Below are positions 4,493 through 10,313 of a stretch of 10,313 bases of DNA, piece after piece. The notes beneath the pieces were generated by a model. That model ran no database searches. It had not been told where the DNA came from and saw nothing but the letters and a program-made list of their open reading frames with translations. Origin of the DNA: WHTB01 sp050699035 (GTDB taxonomy: Bacteria > Actinomycetota > Actinomycetes > Propionibacteriales > Nocardioidaceae); contig JBOHDE010000140.1 in NCBI GenBank assembly GCA_050699035.1, positions 1-10,313 of the forward strand. Reading direction: 5' to 3'. Made by a program: the position numbers and the translations under genes. Each line of letters opens with the position of its first letter. The stretch's first letter is position 1.

Positions 4493-5680
4493 CTAGTCGA
4501 CACGGACGAGTACGGCCTGGCCGAGACCGACCCCGATGCAGGCCGCGGCCACCCCGACCCCACCACCACGACGGCGCAGCTCGCGGCAGAGGTCGACGAC
4601 GACCCGCGGCGCCGAGGCACCGAGCGGGTGGCCGAGGGCGATCGCGCCTCCGTTGACGTTGACCCGCTCGCGGTCGATCGGCGGCAGCAGGTGCAGCGTC
4701 GACAGCACCATCGCCGCGAACGCCTCGTTGATCTCCCACAGGTCGACGTCGGCGGCAGTCACCCCGGCCTTGCCAAGCAGCTTCTCGATCGCCGGCACCG
4801 GCGCCACACTGAACCGCTCCGGCGAGACCGCGACGGTCGCGCTGCCGACCACCCGCCCCAGTGGCTGCACACCCAGCGCGGACGCCACCGTTGACCCGCC
4901 CATCAGCACGGCGATCGCCCCGTCGTTGACCGGCGAGGCGTTGCCGGCCGTCACCGACCCGTCGGCGGTGAACGCCGGCTTGAGCCTGGCGAGCGTCTCG
5001 GCCGTGCTGTCGGGACGGATGCTCTCGTCCCGCTCGACGCCGTCGACCGGGAGTACGAAGTCGTCGTGGCAGCCCTTCTCCCAGGCTGCGTGCGCGCGCT
5101 GGTGCGATCGGGCCGCCCACGCGTCCTGCTCGTCCCGCCCGATGCCGAGCTCGGCGGCGACCCGCTCCGCGCACTCGCCCAGCGACGCGGTCCACTCCGA
5201 GGGGAACTTCGGGTTGACCATCCGCCAGCCGACCACGGTCTGGAAGACCTGCTGGGTACGTTGAAGCGGCTCCTCGGCCTTCGGCAGGACGTACGGCGCC
5301 CGGCTCATCCCTTCGACACCGCCGGCGATCACCACGTCGGCGTCGCCGCTGGCGACCGCCCGGCCGGCCTGGATCACCGCCTCGGCCCCGGACGCGCACA
5401 GCCGGTTGACGGTCACGCCGGGCACGGTCACCGGCAGCCCGGCGAGCAGTGCGGCCATCCGGGCGACGTTGCGGTTGTCCTCGCCGGCGCCGTTGGCGTT
5501 GCCGTAGTAGACGTCGTCGATGGTGGCCGGGTCGAGGTCCGGGTGCCGCCCGACCAGCGCGGTGATCGGCAGCGCCGCGAGGTCGTCGGTGCGGATGTGC
5601 GACAACCCGCCGCGGTTGCGCCCGAACGGGGTGCGCACGGCGTCGAGGAGGTAGGCGTTCGTCTGTCCAGCTTCACTCAT
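4493..5680 (-). CDS. Thiolase (acetyl-CoA acetyltransferase / 3-oxoadipyl-CoA thiolase-like)
   Basis: A 395-residue complete thiolase that cleaves a 3-oxoacyl-CoA with CoA to acetyl-CoA and a shortened acyl-CoA. The acyl-accepting Cys95 is in VNRLCASGAEAV, NEAF is at 318-321, His351 is in GHPLGASAPR, and the proton-exchanging Cys381 is in CIGVGLG. That last motif departs from the usual CIGGGQG, with V384 and L386. The N-terminal DAVRTPFGRNRGGLS is typical of degradative PcaF/PaaE-like and FadA-like enzymes. Start ATG at 5680 has no clear ribosome-binding site and may be near the transcript start. It heads the leftward unit thiolase-crotonase, so it would act after ring opening, on a dicarboxylic 3-oxoacyl-CoA. 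The precise substrate cannot be read from sequence. Confidence 0.9.
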   Translation of the reverse strand: MSEAGQTNAYLLDAVRTPFGRNRGGLSHIRTDDLAALPITALVGRHPDLDPATIDDVYYGNANGAGEDNRNVARMAALLAGLPVTVPGVTVNRLCASGAEAVIQAGRAVASGDADVVIAGGVEGMSRAPYVLPKAEEPLQRTQQVFQTVVGWRMVNPKFPSEWTASLGECAERVAAELGIGRDEQDAWAARSHQRAHAAWEKGCHDDFVLPVDGVERDESIRPDSTAETLARLKPAFTADGSVTAGNASPVNDGAIAVLMGGSTVASALGVQPLGRVVGSATVAVSPERFSVAPVPAIEKLLGKAGVTAADVDLWEINEAFAAMVLSTLHLLPPIDRERVNVNGGAIALGHPLGASAPRVVVDLCRELRRRGGGVGVAAACIGVGLGQAVLVRVD

Positions 5681-5727
5681 ATGTCACTATCTTGACGGTC
5701 GTAACGGATACATGGCAAGGTCACCCA
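5681..5727. promoter_or_regulatory. Divergent control region between thiolase and SDR operons
   Basis: Only 47 bp separate the two start codons, so both promoters and any operator must overlap. Plus strand: TTGACG (5692-5697) is a good -35. Eighteen bases on, CAAGGT (5716-5721) is a weak -10 that ends six bases before ATG 5728, and AAGG in it could alternatively be the ribosome-binding site. Minus strand: GATAGT (5691-5686) lies five bases before ATG 5680. TCACT is repeated on either side of CATATG (5674-5689), and GTAACGGATAC (5701-5711) is an imperfect palindrome. Either could bind a regulator; none is encoded in the window. Confidence 0.45.
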
Positions 5728-6507
5728 ATGGCCGCCCCCGGAGCAGGTAGCGCCCAACGTAGCGTGGCGCTCGTCACCGGCGCCGGCCGCGGCATCGGCC
5801 GCGGGGTCGCCCAGCGACTCAGCGCCGAGGGCCTCAAGGTCGCGCTCTCCGCCCGTAACGAGGAGGAGCTGGCGCAGACCGCCGAGGCGTGCGACGGCGA
5901 GACGCTGGTCATTCCCGCCGACATCACCGACCCGCAGGCCGCCGACCGGATCTTCACCGCGGTCGAGCAGGCCTGGGGTACCGTCGACGTCCTCGTCGCC
6001 AACGCCGGCGCGGGCACGTCAGCCTCCGTGCACAAGACGACCGACGAGCAGTGGCAGCAGATGCTCGACGTCAACCTGACCGCGCCGTTCCGCTGCCTCC
6101 GGCGGGCGATCCCACCGATGCTCGAGCAGGGGTACGGGCGGATCGTCGTGATCGCCTCGATCGCCGCGCGGACCGGCGACCCGTACATCGCCGCCTACAC
6201 CGCCAGCAAGCACGGGGTGCTCGGTCTGGTCCGGTCGGCGGCGACCGAGCTCGCCCGCACCGGGGTGACGGCCAACGCGGTCTGCCCGGCGTATGTCGAC
6301 ACCCCGATGACCGACGCGACGGTCGAGGGCATCGTCGCCAAGACCGGGCGCAGCGCCGCGGAGGCCCGGCAGATCCTGGAGCGCAAGCAGCCGATCGGCC
6401 GGCTCGTCACGGTCGACGAGGTCGCCGACGCGGTCTGGCTCTGCGTCACCAACGGGGCGGTCAACGGGCAGGGCATCAACGTCGACGGGGGTGCCGTGCA
6501 GTCATGA
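5728..6507 (+). CDS. Short-chain dehydrogenase/reductase (3-hydroxyacyl-CoA/BadH-like)
   Basis: A 259-residue classical SDR, NAD(P)-dependent alcohol/ketone oxidoreductase. ATG at 5728 is preferred to the TTG at 5692, which would add 12 residues and lies in the -35-like sequence. Motifs: TGAGRGIG cofactor loop at 17-24, NAG at 92-94, Asn116, and the catalytic Ser144, Tyr157 and Lys161 in the YTASK segment. The C-terminal part ending NGQGINVDGG is usual for the family. Beside a BadI-like hydrolase and a thiolase, a role in oxidising a 3-hydroxyacyl-CoA (for example 2-hydroxycyclohexanecarboxyl-CoA in the BadH reaction) is plausible but inferred; SDR sequence alone does not fix the substrate. 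Its stop overlaps the next start (ATGA), so the two genes are translationally coupled. Confidence 0.85.
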   Translation: MAAPGAGSAQRSVALVTGAGRGIGRGVAQRLSAEGLKVALSARNEEELAQTAEACDGETLVIPADITDPQAADRIFTAVEQAWGTVDVLVANAGAGTSASVHKTTDEQWQQMLDVNLTAPFRCLRRAIPPMLEQGYGRIVVIASIAARTGDPYIAAYTASKHGVLGLVRSAATELARTGVTANAVCPAYVDTPMTDATVEGIVAKTGRSAAEARQILERKQPIGRLVTVDEVADAVWLCVTNGAVNGQGINVDGGAVQS

Positions 6508-6902
6508 GCATCGAGCATGTCAACCCGCCCGAGCTGGGCCGCCCCAGCGGCTTCTCGCACGCGACGGTCGCGACCGGCCGGATGGTGTTCCTGGCCGGCC
6601 AGACCGCGCTCGACCCGGCCGGGCAGATCGTCGGCCAGACCGTCGTGGAGCAGTTCGAGGTCGCTCTGACCAACCTGCTGGCCGCGTTGCGCGCGGCCGG
6701 CGGTGCGCCGGAAAACCTTGCCAGCTTGACGATCTACATCGTCGATATGGACGACTACAAGGCCCACACCCGCGAGATCGGCAGGGTGTGGCGCCGGCTG
6801 GTCGGTGCGGCGTACCCGGCGATGGCGGGCATCGGCGTCGCACGACTGTGGGATGTCGAGGCGCTGGTGGAGATCCAGGGCCACGCCGTACTCTCCGTCT
6901 GA
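6504..6902 (+). CDS. RidA-family protein lacking the catalytic arginine
   Basis: A 132-residue protein of the YjgF/RidA fold, coupled by ATGA overlap to the SDR gene. Family features: the FLAGQTALDPAGQIVG strand-loop (29-44), TNLLAALRAAGG helix (56-67), and the end PAMAGIGVARLWDVEALVEI (105-124). The position normally held by the arginine that grips the 2-imino acid carboxylate (PAR-S-x-V in archetypal RidA) is Met107 here. In Rid subfamilies without this arginine, imine deaminase activity is lacking or unproven, so a different hydrolytic or binding role is likely. Its position between an SDR and an importer suggests it works on a pathway intermediate, perhaps a CoA thioester that has no free carboxylate. 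That link is inference. Confidence 0.8.
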   Translation: MSIEHVNPPELGRPSGFSHATVATGRMVFLAGQTALDPAGQIVGQTVVEQFEVALTNLLAALRAAGGAPENLASLTIYIVDMDDYKAHTREIGRVWRRLVGAAYPAMAGIGVARLWDVEALVEIQGHAVLSV

Positions 6903-6926
6903 GCTCACCACACTGGAGGAACCGTC

Positions 6927-8102
6927 ATGGATCTGCGCCACCGTACTCGGGCGCGTGTCGCGCTGGTCGCCGCCGCGGCCACCCTGCTCACCGCGTGTGG
7001 CGGTGGGCTCGGCAGCGAGGAGAGCAGCGACTCCGGGCCGGTCAAGATCGGCCTGCTCGTCCCGCAGTCCGGGGTCTACAAGGCCCTCGGCGACGACATG
7101 AAGAACGGGTACGAGCTCTATCTCGACCAGCACGACGGCAAGCTCGGCGGCCGGGAGATCGAGACCACGACCGCCGACGAGGGCGAGACCGCCGACTCCG
7201 GCAAGGCGGCGGCCGAGAAGCTGGTCAAGCAGGACAACGTGCTGGCGGTGACCGGGGTGGTCAGCTCCGCGGTGATGAACGGCACGGCCGACCTGTTCGA
7301 GGAGGGCACCCCGCTGGTCGGGTCCAACGCGTCGCCGACGACACTCACCGACGCGAAGTACATCTGGCGCACCTCGTACGTCAACGACGAGCCCGGCAAG
7401 GCGCTCGGCGCGTACGTCGCGGAGAAGGTCGACGGCCCGGTCTACCTGCTCGCCGCCGACTACCAGGCCGGCATCGACGAGGTCACCGGGTTCAAAGAGA
7501 CGTTCCTCGCGGCCGGCGGCAAGGTCGCGGACGAGGTCTACACGCCGTTCCCGACGACCACGAACTTCCAGCCTTTCCTGGCCAACCTGGAGAAGTCCGG
7601 CGCCAAGGCGGTCTTCACGTTCTACGCCGGTGGCGCGGCGGTCGACTTCGTCAAGCAGTACGAACAGTTCGGCCTGTCCGACAAGGTTGCGCACTACTCC
7701 GCCGGCTTCCTGACCGAGGGCGGCGTGCTCGACGCGCAGGCCGCCGCTGCCGAGGGCACGTTCACCGCGATGAACTACTCGGCCGACCTCGACAACGACG
7801 TCAACGCCGAGTTCGTGAAGGCGTACGAGGAGGCCTACGACGCCAAGCCGACCACGTACGCGATGGCGTCCTACGACGCCGCCCAGGTGCTCGACAAGGC
7901 GATCGAGGCGGCCGGCGACGACCTCACCTCCGAGACGCTCAACGACGCGATCGCCGAGGTCGGCGAGATCGACAGCCCGCGCGGAGCATGGAGCTTCAAC
8001 GACAACGGCACGCCGGTGCAGACGTGGTACCTGCGCGAGGTGCAGGCGGCCGACGGCGGCTTCAGCAACGTCGTGATCGAGGAGCTCGGCGAGCTCGGCT
8101 GA
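6927..8102 (+). CDS. Branched-chain-amino-acid-type ABC substrate-binding lipoprotein
   Basis: A 391-residue periplasmic-binding-protein homologue (Peripla_BP_6/LivJ type) that would capture the ligand outside the membrane. ATG at 6927 has a strong GGAGGA site (6915-6920). A basic N-terminus and hydrophobic core lead to the LLTAC lipobox with Cys24 as lipid anchor. After a Ser/Glu-rich linker the first domain begins at VKIGLLVPQSGVYKALGDDMKNGYEL (39-64). VTGVVSSAVMNG (108-119) and the LVGSNASPTTL stretch (130-140) are typical ligand-pocket segments. Such proteins bind branched-chain amino acids, amides, urea or aromatic acids. Given the enzymes upstream, an aromatic or alicyclic acid is favoured. 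It lies 24 bp after the RidA-like gene and 25 bp before the permease. Confidence 0.9.
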   Translation: MDLRHRTRARVALVAAAATLLTACGGGLGSEESSDSGPVKIGLLVPQSGVYKALGDDMKNGYELYLDQHDGKLGGREIETTTADEGETADSGKAAAEKLVKQDNVLAVTGVVSSAVMNGTADLFEEGTPLVGSNASPTTLTDAKYIWRTSYVNDEPGKALGAYVAEKVDGPVYLLAADYQAGIDEVTGFKETFLAAGGKVADEVYTPFPTTTNFQPFLANLEKSGAKAVFTFYAGGAAVDFVKQYEQFGLSDKVAHYSAGFLTEGGVLDAQAAAAEGTFTAMNYSADLDNDVNAEFVKAYEEAYDAKPTTYAMASYDAAQVLDKAIEAAGDDLTSETLNDAIAEVGEIDSPRGAWSFNDNGTPVQTWYLREVQAADGGFSNVVIEELGELG

Positions 8103-8127
8103 CCCGAGCCGCGGCCGGAGCGCCGAC

Positions 8128-9006
8128 GTGTTGAGCTGGCTGGACGGCAACCTCGTCAGTATGGTCGACGGGGTGGCGTACGGGCTGCTGCTGTTCACGC
8201 TCGCCGTCGGCCTGTCGCTGGTGTTCGGCATGATGGACGTGCTGAACCTGGCCCACGGCACGCTCTACCTCGCCGGCGCGTACGTCGCGTACGCGCTGTC
8301 CGACGGCAGCTGGCTCGGGCTGCTGGTCGCGCTGCTGGTGGGCATCGGTGTCGGTGTGGCCGGTGGTGGGCTGCTGGCCGCACTGACCCAGCCACTAGCG
8401 GCCCGCGGCCACCTCGACCAGGCCCTGCTGACGCTCGGCATCGCGTTCATCACCGCCGACGTGCTGGTCGCCGTGTTCGGCGCCCAGGTGCTCCCGACTG
8501 TCCCGCCGGACGGGCTCACCGGCCGGACGTCGATCCTCGGCCACAGCTACCCCGTCTACCGGCTGGCGTTCATCGGCATCGCCGGTGCGCTGGCGGTGCT
8601 GGTGTACGCGTTGTTCGAGCGGTCGTCGATCGGGGCGCTGGTCCGGGCGACGGTCGCCGACCGCGACATGGTCCGGGCGACCGGCGTGGACACCCGCAAG
8701 GTGCTGTTCGGGGTGTTCGCGTTCGGTGCGGCGCTGGCGACCGTCGGCGGGGTGCTCGGCGCGCCCATCCTGGCGCCCGGGCCGGGGGTCGACGAGACGG
8801 TCCTGGTGCTGTCGCTGGTGGTGGTCGTCGTCGGTGGGCTCGGGTCGGTGCCGGGCGCGCTGCTGGGTGCCCTGCTGATCGGCCAGGTGCAGACACTCGG
8901 CGTCGCGGTGCTCCCGACGTACGCGCCGTTCCTGCTGTTCGGGGCCATGCTCGTCGTGCTGGCCTGGCGTCCCGACGGGCTGGTCTCGCTGGTGCGGCGC
9001 GGATGA
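8128..9006 (+). CDS. livH: LivH-type ABC permease
   Basis: A 292-residue integral membrane subunit. GTG at 8128 follows GGAG (8117-8120) by seven bases and gives the usual short N-terminus before the first helix. A later ATG at 8161 would trim it. Family signatures: NLAHG at 40-44, RATVADRDMVRATGVD (173-188) and the cytoplasmic coupling segment GGLGSVPGALLGALLIG (236-252). Most of the rest is hydrophobic, consistent with about eight membrane segments. It pairs with the LivM-type subunit, whose start overlaps its stop (ATGA at 9003-9006). Confidence 0.92.
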   Translation: MLSWLDGNLVSMVDGVAYGLLLFTLAVGLSLVFGMMDVLNLAHGTLYLAGAYVAYALSDGSWLGLLVALLVGIGVGVAGGGLLAALTQPLAARGHLDQALLTLGIAFITADVLVAVFGAQVLPTVPPDGLTGRTSILGHSYPVYRLAFIGIAGALAVLVYALFERSSIGALVRATVADRDMVRATGVDTRKVLFGVFAFGAALATVGGVLGAPILAPGPGVDETVLVLSLVVVVVGGLGSVPGALLGALLIGQVQTLGVAVLPTYAPFLLFGAMLVVLAWRPDGLVSLVRRG

Positions 9007-9968
9007 GGCCGAACGTGGACAGTGTCCTGGTCAAGCGCCTGGTCGGGGCGGCCGTGCTGGTCGTCCTGCTGGCGCTGCCGTGGCTGGTCAACGCGTACGC
9101 GATCTCCACCGTGTCGCGGATCCTGGTCTTCGCCGCCCTGGCGATCAGCGTCAACCTGCTCACCGGGGTGACCGGGCTGCCGACGCTCGGCCAGTCGGCG
9201 TACTTCGGGGTCGGCGCCTACACCGGTGCGATCGTCTCGACGACCCTGTCCGACGTCGGGCCGGTCCAGCTGGTGCTCGCCGCCGGCGCCGGGGCGGTCG
9301 CGGCGGCGGTGACCGGGCCGGTGGCGATGCGGGCGCGCGGCGTCGCGTTCCTGATGATCACGCTGGCGATCGGCGAGATCGCCTACGTCGCCGCCGGGCG
9401 GCTCGACGCCGTGACGTACGGGACCGACGGCTACTCCGGCGTCCCGGCCGTCGTGCCGCTACCCGGCATCGCGCCGCTGGTGATCGACGGTCTCGTCTAC
9501 TACTACGTGCTGGCGGTCTTCCTGCTGCTGTACGGCCTGGTCGCGTTGCTGCTGCGGTCGCCGTTCGGCCTGGCCTTGCGGGGGATCCGCGACAACGAGG
9601 ACCGGCTCCGCGCGGTCGGCTACCCCACCACGGCCTTCGCCCTGGCGGCGTACTGCATCGCCGGTGCGCTCGCCGGGGCCGCCGGGTCGATGTGGACGTC
9701 GGCGCAGCGGTTTGTGGCGCCGGGTGACCTCGGGTTCGACGTCGCCGCGCTGGCGCTGCTGGCCGTCATCATCGGCGGCCTCGGGTCGATGTGGGGAGCC
9801 AGCGTGGGTGCCGCCCTGGTGGTGCTGACCCGCGACTACCTCGGCGGCTACGTCGCCGGGCACGGACTGTTACTGCTCGGGGTGCTCTTCGTCGTCGTGG
9901 TGTACGCCCTGCCGCGCGGCCTGTCGGGGGTCCGCCGGCCGCGACGTACCCCGGAGGTCCGGACATGA
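9003..9968 (+). CDS. livM: LivM-type ABC permease
   Basis: A 321-residue integral membrane subunit of the same importer. The LivM signature LPTLGQSAYFGVGAYTGA spans 59-76, SPFGLALRGIRDNEDRLRAVG spans 186-206, and the coupling segment GGLGSMWGASVGA spans 258-270. The basic C-terminal tail (RRPRRTPEVR) is probably cytoplasmic. Start ATG at 9003 overlaps livH, and its stop overlaps the ATPase start (ATGA at 9965-9968). Three coupled junctions in a row suggest fixed subunit stoichiometry. Confidence 0.92.
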   Translation: MRPNVDSVLVKRLVGAAVLVVLLALPWLVNAYAISTVSRILVFAALAISVNLLTGVTGLPTLGQSAYFGVGAYTGAIVSTTLSDVGPVQLVLAAGAGAVAAAVTGPVAMRARGVAFLMITLAIGEIAYVAAGRLDAVTYGTDGYSGVPAVVPLPGIAPLVIDGLVYYYVLAVFLLLYGLVALLLRSPFGLALRGIRDNEDRLRAVGYPTTAFALAAYCIAGALAGAAGSMWTSAQRFVAPGDLGFDVAALALLAVIIGGLGSMWGASVGAALVVLTRDYLGGYVAGHGLLLLGVLFVVVVYALPRGLSGVRRPRRTPEVRT

Positions 9969-10313
9969 CGGCCGCCCTCGAGCTTCGCGACGTCGCCCAG
10001 CACTTCGGTCAGCTGAAGGCGGTCGACGGGGTGTCGTTCTCGGTCGCGGCGGGCGCCCGGCACGCGGTGATCGGGCCCAACGGCGCGGGCAAGTCGACTC
10101 TGTTCGCGCTGATCGCGGGCACCCGGGCAGCCACCGCCGGCGCCGTACTGCTCGACGGCGAGGACGTGTCCGGCGTACCCGAGCATCGACGAGCCACGCT
10201 CGGCATCGTGCGGACGTTCCAGCACTCGTCGTTGTTCCTGGCCAGCACCGTGCTGGAGAACGTCCTGCTCGCGGCGCAGCGTCAGGCCGGCCTGTCCTGG
10301 TCGATGCTGCGAC
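9965..10313 (+). CDS. livG: LivG-type ABC ATPase, 5' part only
   Basis: 116 codons are visible before the right edge. Walker A GPNGAGKST is at 37-45, and the Q-loop glutamine is Q86 in VRTFQHSSLF, the latter typical of LivG-family ATPases. The signature LSGGQ, Walker B and switch histidine lie beyond the window. It should energise import through the LivH/LivM pair. A second ATPase of LivF type is expected next. Confidence 0.92.
   Translation, partial: MTAALELRDVAQHFGQLKAVDGVSFSVAAGARHAVIGPNGAGKSTLFALIAGTRAATAGAVLLDGEDVSGVPEHRRATLGIVRTFQHSSLFLASTVLENVLLAAQRQAGLSWSMLR

Noticed and set aside
8103..8127. Regulatory site between the binding protein and livH
   Set aside because: Only a 25-bp gap holding the GGAG ribosome-binding site; the short GC-rich complementarity is not distinctive.
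6195..8261. 688-codon minus-strand open frame opposite the SDR, RidA and binding-protein genes
   Set aside because: Low-complexity Arg/Val/Gly-rich translation with no domain; the opposite strand carries three genes with signal peptide, catalytic and family motifs.

Overview
The window is high-GC DNA with strong G/C preference at third codon positions, GTG starts, ATGA-type gene overlaps and candidate leaderless promoters. It looks like a chromosomal segment of a high-GC actinobacterium (Actinomycetota). The genus cannot be fixed from the sequence alone. A DUF4177 / RidA / NUDIX gene trio, as found in many actinomycete chromosomes, supports this.

Left part (1-2228). Three tightly coupled minus-strand genes encode a small DUF4177 protein, a RidA-family protein and a NUDIX hydrolase that runs off the left edge. 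They are transcribed away from a 34-bp divergent region. On the other side of it is a plus-strand lipoprotein with an alpha/beta-hydrolase (esterase-like) domain.

Middle part (2229-3676). A 473-bp gap without a convincing gene is packed with inverted repeats: a chain of stem-loops from 2267 to 2543, one with a terminator-like T run. It also holds a truncated copy of a short repeat and an apparent 17-codon relic of an enoyl-CoA hydratase gene. A plus-strand lipoprotein with two META-like halves follows. Its last ~22 codons run into two copies of the same short repeat, so its C-terminus seems to be made of repeat DNA.

Right part (3677-10313). Two divergent transcription units share a 47-bp control region at 5681-5727. 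To the left run a thiolase and a crotonase-fold enzyme of the MenB/BadI type. To the right run an SDR dehydrogenase, a second RidA-family protein lacking the catalytic arginine, and a branched-chain-amino-acid-type ABC importer (binding lipoprotein, two permeases, and the start of the first ATPase). Together these suggest uptake of an organic acid followed by CoA-dependent ring opening and beta-oxidation. A cyclohexanecarboxylate-like or 2-aminobenzoate-like (anthranilyl-CoA) route fits, but no ligase or ring-attacking oxygenase is visible to settle the substrate.

I see no tRNA, rRNA, CRISPR array, transposase, phage gene or recognisable defence system. The more unusual material is the repeat-rich stretch 2229-3660 and the arginine-less RidA in the catabolic unit.
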